Positions 8,013-17,275 of a stretch of DNA of 64,000 nucleotides are shown here, in pieces. The DNA comes from Rhodanobacter_A agri (GTDB taxonomy: Bacteria > Pseudomonadota > Gammaproteobacteria > Xanthomonadales > Rhodanobacteraceae). Location: contig NZ_JADIKL010000002.1 in the NCBI RefSeq assembly GCF_044904705.1, positions 496,001-560,000 on the forward strand, in the 5' to 3' direction. Both the position numbers and the translations under genes were made by a program. Every line of letters starts with the position of its first letter. The stretch's first letter is position 1. The notes beneath the pieces were generated by a model. The model did no database searches. It saw nothing but the letters and a program-made list of their open reading frames with translations, and had not been told where the DNA came from.

Positions 8013-8705
8013 TCAGTTGGCCGGTTTGGTGAAGCGCGCGAGCACGTCCGCTGCCGCCGTGTCGGAGGGTACGACCCCCGCGGCCTGCAGGCGCTTCTGG
8101 AGGTCGCCGTCACCGCTGGCGTCTTCCAGTTGCTTCGCCGCATCCAATTGCGCGTCCTTCAGGCGCTGCTGTTCCTGGATGCGATCCAGCGAGTCCATGG
8201 CAGTGCGCAGCTTGGCGTTCGATCCCGACGTGCGCGACGTGATCGCTTCCTGGGCACGCTGCACGGAAGCGGTGGCCTTCACGGTGTCGATCTGGCGCGT
8301 GAGGTGTTCGACGGTCGACTCGGCCTGGCGGATCGAACCGCGCAAGCGTTCGATGTTGTCGTCCATGCCCTTGATCGTTGCGCTGTCCGATGCGATCTCG
8401 TTTTCGAGTGCGGCGACCTTGCCGGCGACCTCGAGCGCCAGCGCCTGCTGGTCACCCTTGTCCACGAGCTTCTGGATAGTGGCATTGAAGTCCGCGACCT
8501 TCGCCTTCTTGGCGTCCAGTTTGTCGCTGGCGATCTTCCGCTCGGCCATGAGCTTGGTCAGGTCGATTTTCGACTGGTCGAGGGCGGCATTCGAATCCCG
8601 GATCTCCTGTTCCAGGATAGTGATCGCGTTGCGATCGACGATGGCCTGGCCGGCTTCGGTGGCAGTGCCGCGTACCAGCGTGATGAGTTTCTCGATGATG
8701 GCCAT
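8013..8705 (-). CDS. PspA/IM30 family protein (YjfJ type)
   Basis: 230 residues, almost wholly predicted helix: an N-terminal amphipathic helix (AIIEKLITLVRGT), then long coiled-coil segments (LEQEIRDSNAALDQSKIDL; VAALENEIASDSATIKGMD). PspA/IM30 proteins form ESCRT-III-like rods and rings on stressed inner membranes. Length and the lack of a nearby pspBC or pspF point to the YjfJ branch rather than classical PspA. It lies 7 nt after the DUF2170 gene and is probably co-translated with it. The C-terminal part (SGDGDLQKRLQAAGVVP) is less helical and may be a short regulatory tail. Confidence 0.9.
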   Translation of the reverse strand: MAIIEKLITLVRGTATEAGQAIVDRNAITILEQEIRDSNAALDQSKIDLTKLMAERKIASDKLDAKKAKVADFNATIQKLVDKGDQQALALEVAGKVAALENEIASDSATIKGMDDNIERLRGSIRQAESTVEHLTRQIDTVKATASVQRAQEAITSRTSGSNAKLRTAMDSLDRIQEQQRLKDAQLDAAKQLEDASGDGDLQKRLQAAGVVPSDTAAADVLARFTKPAN

Positions 8706-8712
8706 GGTTGCC

Positions 8713-9333
8713 TCAGTGCAGATGGGAGTGGAGTTCGTGGGCGGCCTGCGTGGCGCAGTGGCCGAGGGTATGGATCTCCTCGATCACATTGGCCAGGGGC
8801 GACAGCGCCGAAAGCTGGCCGAACACGATGTAGGCATCTTCGCCATGCACCGTGCTGAGGCCGATGTTCGACAGTGGGTAGATCGGGTTCAGGCGCAGGC
8901 AGGCTTCGTTGAAAGTGCTGCGGTCTTTCACGCTAGACGCCAGGCAAAGTACGGTCGATACGTGCACTTCGGTGCCGGATGCCAGCATCTGCATGGGCAG
9001 GTCGCCGTGATCGTGGGCCTCGATATGGATTACCGCCTCGGGGGCGTGCTCCAGCGTGATCTGTGCGCGGCCCTCTTTGACGTAGTCGGAAGCGTGTAGC
9101 GCCTCGAACAGGGAATGGGTCGTCCAGTGGTGTGCCATTGCGTGGTTGTCCATGAGGTAGACGTAGGAAGGGAGGGTGGGTAGTCGCAGGGTCTGTTCGA
9201 TGCGTGAGAGGGCCTCCTTGTGCTCCTCCCGGATGAAGACCTGATAGGGAGACAGTCCCATCTCTTTCATGCGCTCCCGGAAGCGTCGCTGCGCGAGTGC
9301 TCCCGGCGATGGGCTGCTTTTCTTTCGTGACAT
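8713..9333 (-). CDS. DUF2170 protein (YjfI type), first gene of the stress cluster
   Basis: 206 residues; the first gene of the minus-strand cluster, with GGAG 7 nt before the ATG. The C-terminal 150 residues match DUF2170/YjfI (PSYVYLMDNHAMAH, IYPLSNIGLSTV, YIVFGQLSALSPL). The N-terminal 50 residues are basic (RRFRERMKEMG), then SPYQVFIREEHKEALSRIE, a strand-helix-helix pattern that resembles a ribbon-helix-helix DNA-binding domain; this last point is inference from the pattern only. If right, the protein could be an autoregulator acting at the tandem palindrome 18 nt upstream of its own start codon. Confidence 0.85.
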   Translation of the reverse strand: MSRKKSSPSPGALAQRRFRERMKEMGLSPYQVFIREEHKEALSRIEQTLRLPTLPSYVYLMDNHAMAHHWTTHSLFEALHASDYVKEGRAQITLEHAPEAVIHIEAHDHGDLPMQMLASGTEVHVSTVLCLASSVKDRSTFNEACLRLNPIYPLSNIGLSTVHGEDAYIVFGQLSALSPLANVIEEIHTLGHCATQAAHELHSHLH

Positions 9334-9350
9334 CGTGCCGCTCCAGGCTC

Positions 9351-9375
9351 ATTACAAGTAATCATTACATGTAAT
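9351..9375 (-). promoter_or_regulatory. Tandem palindromic operator upstream of the DUF2170 gene
   Basis: Two 12-bp inverted repeats, ATTACAAGTAAT (9351-9362) and ATTACATGTAAT (9364-9375), are separated by one base. The second is a perfect palindrome. Four ATTAC/GTAAT half-sites at regular spacing fit two repressor dimers bound side by side. It ends 18 nt upstream of the start codon, overlapping where the promoter or 5' leader must be. Confidence 0.75.
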
Positions 9376-9515
9376 TACCTTGATACACTATCTCACTTGC
9401 GCCGTCGTCTTCCGGACCGCGCAGGCCGCCGGTTTGGCAGCATGTGGGGGCATTCCAAAAAAAGCAGCCCGAACCGCCGGCACAGGACGTTGCATGACGG
9501 CCAGGACGCCGGCGT

Positions 9516-10901
9516 CTACTTCCGCCCGCTGCCTTCCCTGGAGCCATCGGCAGCCGCTCCGGCGGCGTATCCCGGCGGGCCTCCCGCACTAGCCGAATAG
9601 CCATCGTCCAGGGTCTCGAGGAAGGCGGTCATGTCGTCGATCTCCAGCGCGTCCAGGGCAGGGCGGTCGCCCTTCGCGCGATCCATCGGCGGGTCACTGC
9701 GGTCGACGTTGCCGCGGTAGCGCGGCGGCAGGTCGTCATAGGCAATGGGCTTGCCGTGCGCGGCCGGGTACCACTTGCGCGGGTCGGTATCGCGTTCGAC
9801 GTAGAAATGCAGCGCTTCGGACAAGGTGTGGAAGTAGCCGTTGTGGAAGAACACCTGGCGCGCGGCGGTGTTGCGCAGAGTGGGTGTCTTGAACATGCCG
9901 CAATACGGCGCCTGTCCGGCCAGGTCGTGGCGATAAGGCCCGCACAAGCCCATGTCGTAGTAGCGTGGGTCGCGGTTGGCGGGGATGGCCGGATTGCGCG
10001 GCACGCCCAGCGCCGCATAGCCGTAATCGGTGAAGGCCGCGGGGCGGCCGCCCGGACCTGGCCTGTCGATGTGGCAGGAGGCGCAGTTGCCTTTGCGCGG
10101 GTCGTTGAACAGCGCGTAGCCGTGCAGCTCCTGCGGCGTGAAGCGGGCATGGCCCGACATCACCGCGTCGAACTTGCTGGTGTAGGGATGGAAGCTCGGG
10201 TCCTCGGTCTGGAACGCCGCCAGCGCGGCGCCGATGTCGGCGAGCGCCGTGGCGGGATCGTCGAGGCTGTCGGCGCCGAACACGCGGATGAACGCCGAGG
10301 CGTTGGCGCTGCGGCGCATCGCCGCCATGACTGCCGCCGGATCCGCATTGGCCATCTCGTCCGGATTCAACAAGGGCACCGCCGCCTGCTGCTGCCGCGA
10401 GGCAGCTGCACCATCCCAGGTGAAACCGCCGGTCGGTCCTTCGTACTCGGCATCCTCGGAGCCAGGCATGTAGGCATGCAGGCTGAACTGCGGCGTGCCG
10501 TCCAGATAGCGCAGCGAAGGCACCGCGCGTGCGCCTGCATGACGCAGATCCGGCCCGCCGAGCTGCACCGCCCGTCCGTTCGGCGGGCCGTAGGCGTGAT
10601 CGGGGCTGTGGCAGCTGGCGCAGGACATCTGCCGCGACGCCGACAGCGCGGTGTCGAAGAACAGCAGCCGGCCCAGTTCGGCCTGCGCGCTCAGCCCCGG
10701 TGGTGCCGGCGGATAGCGCACCCATCGGCGGATGGCTGCATCCTGCGTGGCATCCGCGGCGGCCGGGATGGTGGATGCCGCACGGATATCCGCATGCGCC
10801 GTATCGTGCGAGAAGGACCGGGTGCTGCCGATACACGCGACCGCCACGACCAGCGTGATGGTCGTGGCGGACATCCAGCGTGGGATCAGCAGGTGGCGCA
10901 T
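9516..10901 (-). CDS. MauG/CcpA-type dihaem cytochrome c peroxidase
   Basis: 461 residues with an N-terminal signal/anchor segment and two c-type haem sites, CASCH at 94-98 and CASCH at 273-277. Around them are family blocks LGRLLFFDTALS, FKTPTLRNTA and FFHNGYFHTLSEALHFY. Members are periplasmic peroxidases or MauG-like oxidases that act on protein substrates. The ATG at 10901 is chosen; a TTG at 10916 in frame is possible but would put a charged stretch before the signal. It lies 37 nt downstream of the phosphoesterase lipoprotein gene on the same strand and is probably co-transcribed with it. The C-terminal 30 residues are Gly/Ala/Ser-rich. Confidence 0.88.
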   Translation of the reverse strand: MRHLLIPRWMSATTITLVVAVACIGSTRSFSHDTAHADIRAASTIPAAADATQDAAIRRWVRYPPAPPGLSAQAELGRLLFFDTALSASRQMSCASCHSPDHAYGPPNGRAVQLGGPDLRHAGARAVPSLRYLDGTPQFSLHAYMPGSEDAEYEGPTGGFTWDGAAASRQQQAAVPLLNPDEMANADPAAVMAAMRRSANASAFIRVFGADSLDDPATALADIGAALAAFQTEDPSFHPYTSKFDAVMSGHARFTPQELHGYALFNDPRKGNCASCHIDRPGPGGRPAAFTDYGYAALGVPRNPAIPANRDPRYYDMGLCGPYRHDLAGQAPYCGMFKTPTLRNTAARQVFFHNGYFHTLSEALHFYVERDTDPRKWYPAAHGKPIAYDDLPPRYRGNVDRSDPPMDRAKGDRPALDALEIDDMTAFLETLDDGYSASAGGPPGYAAGAAADGSREGSGRK

Positions 10902-10908
10902 CGCTCTA

Positions 10909-10928
10909 CCCGGCAATGAGCTGCCGGG
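10909..10928 (-). other. Small hairpin between phosphoesterase and peroxidase genes
   Basis: A 7-bp stem cccggca / tgccggg with a 6-nt loop inside the 37-nt intercistronic gap. Too weak and T-less to call a terminator; it may tune translation of the downstream peroxidase, whose ribosome site is poor. Confidence 0.35.
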
Positions 10929-10938
10929 AATCTTGTCG

Positions 10939-13353
10939 TCAGAAATGGAACATCGACATCAGATCGCCCACAGCGGGTCCGTTGATTGGCCGGTACGGTT
11001 TGCCGGCCACGGTCACCGGGTCCGGCAGGTTGTCGCGGCTGCGCGGCGACAGCGGCGGCAGCCGCCAGTTGCGCTCGATGAATTTCAGTATCGATGCGTG
11101 ATCGCCGTATGCGTGGTCGACCACGCCTTTGCGCGCATACGGCGAGACCGCCAGCATCGCGATGCGCGGGCCGTCGCCGAAGAAGTCCAGTGTCTGGATG
11201 TAGCCGGTATCGAAATGGCCGCCGCCCTCGTCGGTGGTGACCAGGATCGCGGTATGCGCCCACAGCGCCGGATCGGCCTGCACCCGGGCCAGCAAGTCCT
11301 TGAGGAAGGCCTCGTAGCTGGCCGGCGCCGAGTAACCGGGGTGGCCGCTGTCGAAATTCTTCGGCACCACGAAGGACACTGCTGGCAACGTGTGGTGCGC
11401 CAGGTCGCCATACAAAGTGGCGAGGCCGGCGAGGCCGGACTTCAGCGCCGGATCGCCCATCACTTTCGCGGACGCCACCAGCGGATCGCCGATGTTGTTG
11501 TACTGGAGCATCTGCGCCTTCGCCGCCGACATGTGCAGCGTCGCCGCTTCGTCGGCGACGTCCGCCGCATCGCGCGCACCGGTGTACCACTTCCAGCTCA
11601 CGCCGTGCTTTGCCAGCGTCTCGGCGATGGTCGGCACGCTCTGCGGCGGGTAGTTGTAGTTGTTCGGGCCGATCGGCTGCGGACGGCCGTCCATGTCGTA
11701 GCCGGGGTTGTAGTTGTTCATCAGGTAGTAGGCGCCCGGCGCACACTTGCTCGGGATGTGCCGCTCGCCGAGGAAGGCGAGGATGGCTGCCACGCCCGGC
11801 TGCTTCGGATCCGAGCAGTTCACGTACGAGCCGCCCTGGTAGCCATCGCGGCTAAAGAAGTTCGCCGTGCCCGGCATCGGGTCGGGATTCTCGACCTGGC
11901 TGGCCGGCGGCGCCGCCAGCTTGCCGTCCTTGTTGAAGGAGGGCATGTCGGCCGTGGCGATGGTGAAGAAGTTGTCGCCGGTACCGCCCATGATGGACTG
12001 GTGGTAGTTGTCGCTCAGCGCGTAGTCCTGCGCCAGCGAGCGGAACAGCGGCGCGTCGCCGGCAGACATGTTCATGAAGCCCATCAGCTCGCCGCCCTGG
12101 GCCGGATTGGCCGGGCTCACGCCCGGGGTGTCGCCGCCTTGTCCGGTGTTGTCGGCCACCCAGACGAACATGTCCAGCTTGTGGTTGTCGCCGCCGGTCT
12201 GCTGCCACATCTGGAAGAAGCGGTGCACCGGATCGCCGGTGCGTACCGCGCTCGCCAGCGCGTCACTGCCTGCGTTGCGGTACGGCACGTAGCGGGTGAT
12301 CTGGAACGGTCCGTTCGGCAGATCCGCCGGGAAGCGCTTGTCCGGCACACCGCCGGCGTTCTCGAAGGTGACCGGGTTCATTTCGCCGATCTGTTCCGGC
12401 TGCGGCAGCGTGGCGTAGCGGCCGGCGCGCTCGGGCTGGATCGTGTAGAGCCTGGATGGCGCGCCTTTGCTCTGCGCCGCCAGCGCGAAGTTCGGCCCGG
12501 GCGTGCCATCGGCGTTGATGATGCCCTGGGACAACAGGTTGTTTACCGACTGTCCCGCCGTTGGCGCGTAGCCGCCGAACAACCCGTCGAAAGTCTGGTT
12601 CTCGCCGATCACCACGATCACGTGCTGGATCGGCGTGATACTCGGTCCGTTCGCCAGCGCCAGCGCCGATGCGGCGGCGCTCGCCGGCACGGCCGGGGAA
12701 AGCGGGCCGCGCGCGGGCAGGGAGACGACGACACGAGCGGCGTCGCTGCCCACAGCGACCTCGCCCTTGTGCAGATTGAAATGGACGACGGAGAACAGCT
12801 GGCCCAGGGGCGTGCGGCTGTCCACGCGGTACGCCTCCGTTCCGCCTGACGCATGCGTCACCTGCGCGGCCGACACATGGAACGCGACATAGAGCGGGGC
12901 GAGCGCCGCGGCGACATCCCTTTCCGCTCCGGCAATGCGTTCGGGGGTGACACCGGCCATCTGCGTCGCATCTGGCGCGTCCGCAAGCGTCTCGCCAAGT
13001 GCGCGCTGGGCCAGCAGCGTGCTGACCGGATTGAGATTCACCACCAACTGCGCCCGGCTCGGCACGGGAACGAATACCGCTGACAGCGTGGCCGGGGTGC
13101 CGTCCTCGTCGTTGAACGGTGCGGTCAGCACGAAGGGGCCGTCGCCGTCGAGCGCGAGCGCGTAGCGGCCTTGCCCATCCGTCACGCCGGATACCACATG
13201 CCGCCCCGCGCGATCGGTAGCCTCGACGGGCACGCCGGCCACCGGGACGGCACCACCGACTACGCCACTGAGAGTGACGTGGTTCTGGGTGGTTTCCTGA
13301 TGGCAGGCGGTCAGCGAAAGCAGGAGGGCTAGTGGCAACAGGCAGCGCTTCAT
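10939..13353 (-). CDS. Phosphoesterase-family lipoprotein (PF04185-like) with N-terminal Ig-like domain
   Basis: 804 residues. The signal ends in a lipobox (LTAC, Cys17). Residues about 25-105 look like a carboxypeptidase-regulatory-like beta sandwich (TLSGVVGGAVPVAGVPVEAT). The rest is the phosphoesterase/phospholipase C-acid phosphatase family: HVIVVIGENQTFDGLF at the start of the domain, then MGGTGDNFF, NYNPGYDMDG and ILVTTDEGGGHFDTG near the end. These enzymes hydrolyse phosphate esters in the periplasm or outside the cell. A second family member lies at 37973-40009 and shares the GQSV-NLLS-GI-NADGTPGP block. The ATG at 13353 is chosen because it starts the lipoprotein signal. Confidence 0.88.
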   Translation of the reverse strand: MKRCLLPLALLLSLTACHQETTQNHVTLSGVVGGAVPVAGVPVEATDRAGRHVVSGVTDGQGRYALALDGDGPFVLTAPFNDEDGTPATLSAVFVPVPSRAQLVVNLNPVSTLLAQRALGETLADAPDATQMAGVTPERIAGAERDVAAALAPLYVAFHVSAAQVTHASGGTEAYRVDSRTPLGQLFSVVHFNLHKGEVAVGSDAARVVVSLPARGPLSPAVPASAAASALALANGPSITPIQHVIVVIGENQTFDGLFGGYAPTAGQSVNNLLSQGIINADGTPGPNFALAAQSKGAPSRLYTIQPERAGRYATLPQPEQIGEMNPVTFENAGGVPDKRFPADLPNGPFQITRYVPYRNAGSDALASAVRTGDPVHRFFQMWQQTGGDNHKLDMFVWVADNTGQGGDTPGVSPANPAQGGELMGFMNMSAGDAPLFRSLAQDYALSDNYHQSIMGGTGDNFFTIATADMPSFNKDGKLAAPPASQVENPDPMPGTANFFSRDGYQGGSYVNCSDPKQPGVAAILAFLGERHIPSKCAPGAYYLMNNYNPGYDMDGRPQPIGPNNYNYPPQSVPTIAETLAKHGVSWKWYTGARDAADVADEAATLHMSAAKAQMLQYNNIGDPLVASAKVMGDPALKSGLAGLATLYGDLAHHTLPAVSFVVPKNFDSGHPGYSAPASYEAFLKDLLARVQADPALWAHTAILVTTDEGGGHFDTGYIQTLDFFGDGPRIAMLAVSPYARKGVVDHAYGDHASILKFIERNWRLPPLSPRSRDNLPDPVTVAGKPYRPINGPAVGDLMSMFHF

Positions 13354-13883
13354 GGGCGATCTCGGCAGGCAAATGGACGTCCGTCGCACGGCACGGCGCC
13401 GGCGGCGGATGCTCGGGTGGACGCGGTCGTGCGTGCTCGCATCCGGACGTGACTTGAAGCTCCCCAATCACGCTCTGTCGCGGACTGTCCCGGCTGCAAG
13501 GCGGCCATCGTGCGGATGGCGCCGGGTTGCCGGGCAGTTGCCGGAGGCGCGCGATGGCGTCGAAGAATACCTGACGAGGCAGTCCCCGGTTGTCGCCGTT
13601 CGGATCGGAGCATGCATGGTCGCGAAAGGCCGCCATGCTGGTCAGGCTTTGTGAAATTCCACTTGCGGCGATATGACGGCGGCATGTCGCGCATCGCGGG
13701 CCGCGCAGAGATACAGAGCCGACTCCGAGGCACGATGCGCCCCAAGTCCCATCCATGGCCGCGCCTTGCAAGAAATCGCGGCTTAGACCAAGCCGTCCGG
13801 ACGGCTATCCGCCGCCACCGCACTGTAACCTGGGCCGGTCACCCTTCCGTCATTGCCGGATCGGCTGGTTACGGGTGGCTCGC
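13354..13883. other. 530-bp divergent intergenic region
   Basis: Lies between the divergently transcribed phosphoesterase and DUF5690 genes. Reading frames that cross it show no recognisable protein features and are arginine-rich, as expected by chance in this GC-rich sequence. Promoters of both genes should be here, but I could not identify convincing -35/-10 pairs. Confidence 0.5.
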
Positions 13884-15176
13884 GTGTCGTTCTTATCGGG
13901 TATTCGCCGGCATCCCATGGCGATCAACGTGCTGGCGGGCAGCGCCGCGTTCCTGGCGTATGCGTCGATGTACGCCTTCCGCAAACCGTTCACGGCCGCC
14001 ACGTTCGAAGGCATGCATGTCGCCGGCGTGGATTACAAAGTGTGGCTGGTGATCGCGCAGGTCATGGGCTACATGCTCAGCAAGGTGCGCGGCATTACCT
14101 GGATCGCGGAAATCCAGCGCCAGCGCCGTGCACGCACGCTGGCGGGGCTGATCGGCTTTTCGTGGGTCGCCCTGCTCGGATTCGCGCTCGTTCCGGCGCC
14201 GTGGAATATTCCCTTTCTCTTTCTCAACGGCTTGCCGCTGGGCATGGTGTGGGGCGTGATCTTCGGTTATCTGGAAGGGCGCCGCGGCACGGAGATGATC
14301 GGCGCGTGCATGTGCGCCAGCTTCATTGTCGGCTCGGGCGTGGTGAAGTCGGTGGGTACCTGGCTGATGGCGAGCTGGCACGTCAGCGAATTCTGGATGC
14401 CGTTCGCCACCGGCGCCTTGTTCGTCGCGCCGCTGTGCCTGGCCACATGGGTGCTCGAACATCTGCCGGCCCCCGATGCCGCCGACATTGCGGCGCGCAG
14501 CGTGCGCGTGCCCATGGATGCGGCGGCGCGGCGCGCGTTTGTCGCGCGCTTCCTGCCCGGCATCGCGATGATCGTGATGGCCTACGTGGCGCTGACGGTG
14601 ACGCGCGATTTCCGCGACAACTTCGCGGCGGAAATCTGGGCCGACCTCGGCCGCGGCGGCGATGCCTCGGTATTCACCGAGACGGAGGTGCCGATCGCCA
14701 TTGCCGTGCTGATCATCACCGCCTTCACCATGGCGGTGCGCGACAACCTCAAGGCGCTGATGCTCAACCACGTGCTGATCTTCGGCGGCTTCGCAGTGGC
14801 TGTTTTCTCGACCTGGCTGCATAGCCACGGGATGATCGATCCGTTGAGCTGGATCGGCTTCAGCGGCTTTGGGCTCTACCTGGCTTATGTGCCGTACAAC
14901 GCCACTTTCTTCGAACGCATGATGGCGACGTTCCGCGTCACCGGCAACGTGGGCTTCATGATGTATATCGCCGACAGCAGCGGGTACATGGGAAGCGTGC
15001 TGGTGATCCTGGTGAAGGAGTTCGGCGGCATGCGGCTTTCGTGGGCGTCGTTCTACGCCGACACGGTGATGACGCTGTCGGGCATCGGCATGCTGATCAC
15101 CCTGATATCCGCGCTCTACTTCCACGAGAAGGCGCGGCGTGCGAAAGCGCCGGTCGCGGTGCCGGTCGCGGCTTGA
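13884..15176 (+). CDS. DUF5690 family multi-spanning membrane protein (MFS-like)
   Basis: 430 residues with about 12 hydrophobic segments and the family's N-terminal block AAFLAYASMYAFRKPFTAA. Later blocks include GYMLSKVRGI, FGYLEGRRGTE and YVPYNATFFERM. The fold looks like a major facilitator transporter. A GTG start at 13884 is preferred to the ATG at 13917 because it is preceded by GGGTGG and gives the short cytoplasmic leader expected for the family; it remains uncertain. The substrate is unknown. It is convergent with the sulfotransferase gene and ends at a shared hairpin. Confidence 0.8.
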   Translation: MSFLSGIRRHPMAINVLAGSAAFLAYASMYAFRKPFTAATFEGMHVAGVDYKVWLVIAQVMGYMLSKVRGITWIAEIQRQRRARTLAGLIGFSWVALLGFALVPAPWNIPFLFLNGLPLGMVWGVIFGYLEGRRGTEMIGACMCASFIVGSGVVKSVGTWLMASWHVSEFWMPFATGALFVAPLCLATWVLEHLPAPDAADIAARSVRVPMDAAARRAFVARFLPGIAMIVMAYVALTVTRDFRDNFAAEIWADLGRGGDASVFTETEVPIAIAVLIITAFTMAVRDNLKALMLNHVLIFGGFAVAVFSTWLHSHGMIDPLSWIGFSGFGLYLAYVPYNATFFERMMATFRVTGNVGFMMYIADSSGYMGSVLVILVKEFGGMRLSWASFYADTVMTLSGIGMLITLISALYFHEKARRAKAPVAVPVAA

Positions 15177-15213
15177 AGCGCCGCGGATTCAGGCGGCGCG
15201 CAGCGTAGCCGGG

Positions 15214-15237
15214 CCGGCCATCGCCAGCGATGGCCGG
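15214..15237. terminator. Bidirectional terminator-like hairpin
   Basis: An 11-bp perfect stem (ccggccatcgc / gcgatggccgg) with a 2-nt loop between the convergent DUF5690 and sulfotransferase genes. No T run. Confidence 0.55.
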
Positions 15238-15245
15238 TATAAGGA

Positions 15246-17261
15246 TCATGGTGTGCGATAACGCAGCAGCGCGTCGCCGAGCATCTGTCTGAGCGGCGCG
15301 AGCTGGCGGGCGTAGTTCGTCCACTGGTCGATGCCGTCGCGGAAAATGGGGCGACGCACCTGCTCCGAGCTGGCGGTGCGCACGCTGCGCGCGGTCTTGT
15401 GAAATTCCAGGCAGGCCGGTTCGAACGGGAGTCCGCAGAAATCGAGGATGCGGCGCACGCTGCCTTCCAGGTCGTCGACCACGTCTTCGTGATGCACGCG
15501 CAGCACGCGGCCGGGCAGTGCCTCGTCCCAGTGCCGCATCAGCTCGAGGTAGCTGCGGTAGTAGCGCGCGATGTCCTCGACGCTGTAGGTGAACTCCTGG
15601 CCGGTGGCGAACAGCTGCTTGAGGTTGCTGAAGCAGCAAGCCATCGGTTCGCGTCGCGCGTCGATGATCTTCGCGTTCGGCAGCATCAGGTGAATCAGCC
15701 CGAGATGCCGGAAATTGTTCGGCATCTTGTCGATGAAGAAGGGCTTGCCGCTGCGATAGATGCGCGTGTCGCGCAGGTATTTCTCGCCCAGCCGGCGGAA
15801 GTCCCCGGACTGCATGTCGGCCAGTACGCCAGGGTAACGCGGGTCGTCGAGATCGGGGTCGCGCCCCTGCAGGTCGAGCACGATGCGCGGGATATCGGCC
15901 AGCTCCTGCGTGCCCTCGACCTGCGAATGCGATGCGAGAATCTGCTCGATCAGCGTGGAGCCTGCGCGCGGCAGGCCGACGATGAAGATGGGCTCCGCGC
16001 TGGGGTCGCCGAGACCGGCGTGTGCGGCCAGGAATTCGCGCGTGCACACGTCGATCTGCTGGCGCGTGTTGGTCTCGATGATCTCCGGGCGATAACGGCT
16101 TTCGGAGCGCTTGAGCGCGTTGCCTTGCGCGTAGTAGTGCCACGACTGATCGTAGTCGCCCTGATCTTCCAGCGCCTTGCCCAGCGCAAAGCACAGGTGG
16201 TAGCGGTCGACCAGCGGCGTGGCCGGTGCGGCTTCCTCGGCGCGCATGCGCGCGATGTCGCCGTCCGGGAACCGGTAGGTCTTGAGGTTGGCCAGGCTCC
16301 AGTAGGCGTCGCCGAAGCTGGGGCGCGCCGCCGTCGCGGCGCGGTACGCCTCGATGGCCTCGGTTTGCTGGCCCTGCGTTTTCAGGGCATGGGCCAGCGA
16401 CAGATGCAGGTCGGCCGCGCCCGGCGCTTCCTGCAGCAGCCCCCGGTAGAGCGCGATGGCGCGGTCGTGTTCGCCCAGGCCGACGCTCGCGCTGGCGTAC
16501 AGCGTGCGGTAATCCGGATGTGCAGGCTCGACCGCCAGCAGTTGCTCGATTTCCTCGCAGGCGCGTTGGTACAGGTGTCGCTCGAACAGGACGCAGGCGT
16601 AGTCGTAGCGGGCCGCACGGTAATCCGGGGCGATCTTCAGCACGGCGTCGAGCAGCAGCTCGGCATCGTCGAGTACGTCGCGCGCCAAGCCGATGCGGGC
16701 GAGCAAGCGCATGCCTTCCACATCGTTGCCGGCCTTGAGCAGATAGGCGCGGATAATGCGTTCGGCGGCATCGAGCTCGCCGTCCGAGAAATGGCTGGTC
16801 GCGCGCACCACATCGGGGGCCAGGCGCTTGAGCGTAGCCACGTGTGCCGCGGCGGTCGCGGCGTTGGTGGCATCGCCGGTCATGCGGTAAAGGCCTTCGA
16901 GCAGGTTCCAGCTCGAAGGCAGGGCCGGATTGATGTTCACCGCCTGCAGCAGCGCGTCGATGGCGCGCGGCGCATCGCGCATCACCACGTAGCAGTGGCC
17001 GCGCTCCTCGTGCAGGCGGCTGTATCGGGGATGCTGCCGCTCCAATTGCGCCAGCGTCTGCAAGGCCGCATCGATCTGTCCCAGGTAACGCTGATTGCGG
17101 GCGATCAGGTAAAGCACCTCGTGCTGCTCCGGCACTTCGGTCAGCAGCGCCTGCGCTGCTTGCAAGGCCTGCGCATGCTGGCCTTCGTTATGCAGCTGGC
17201 GGATGCGTTCGATATCGCGTTCCAGCGACGAAGGAATAGGTTCGGCTGCGGTGGCGTTCAT
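15246..17261 (-). CDS. TPR-repeat sulfotransferase
   Basis: 671 residues. The N-terminal 380 residues are tetratricopeptide repeats (for example AIDALLQAVNINPALPSSWN and AIALYRGLLQEAPGAADLHL). The C-terminal part is a PAPS-dependent sulfotransferase domain with the 5'-phosphosulfate loop FIVGLPRAGSTLIEQIL near residue 430, then KPFFIDKMPNNFRHLGLIH and DARREPMACCFSNLKQ. The domain would transfer sulfate to a protein or carbohydrate. The gene follows a TonB receptor gene on the same strand, an association I recall as common in this bacterial group. A strong terminator lies between them, so separate or read-through expression is likely. Confidence 0.88.
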   Translation of the reverse strand: MNATAAEPIPSSLERDIERIRQLHNEGQHAQALQAAQALLTEVPEQHEVLYLIARNQRYLGQIDAALQTLAQLERQHPRYSRLHEERGHCYVVMRDAPRAIDALLQAVNINPALPSSWNLLEGLYRMTGDATNAATAAAHVATLKRLAPDVVRATSHFSDGELDAAERIIRAYLLKAGNDVEGMRLLARIGLARDVLDDAELLLDAVLKIAPDYRAARYDYACVLFERHLYQRACEEIEQLLAVEPAHPDYRTLYASASVGLGEHDRAIALYRGLLQEAPGAADLHLSLAHALKTQGQQTEAIEAYRAATAARPSFGDAYWSLANLKTYRFPDGDIARMRAEEAAPATPLVDRYHLCFALGKALEDQGDYDQSWHYYAQGNALKRSESRYRPEIIETNTRQQIDVCTREFLAAHAGLGDPSAEPIFIVGLPRAGSTLIEQILASHSQVEGTQELADIPRIVLDLQGRDPDLDDPRYPGVLADMQSGDFRRLGEKYLRDTRIYRSGKPFFIDKMPNNFRHLGLIHLMLPNAKIIDARREPMACCFSNLKQLFATGQEFTYSVEDIARYYRSYLELMRHWDEALPGRVLRVHHEDVVDDLEGSVRRILDFCGLPFEPACLEFHKTARSVRTASSEQVRRPIFRDGIDQWTNYARQLAPLRQMLGDALLRYRTP

Positions 17262-17275
17262 GGATGCAAAGTCGT

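Noticed and set aside
4179..9375. Genomic island integrated at tRNA-Arg
   Set aside because: No integrase and no repeated tRNA 3' end were found near the far side of the stress cluster.
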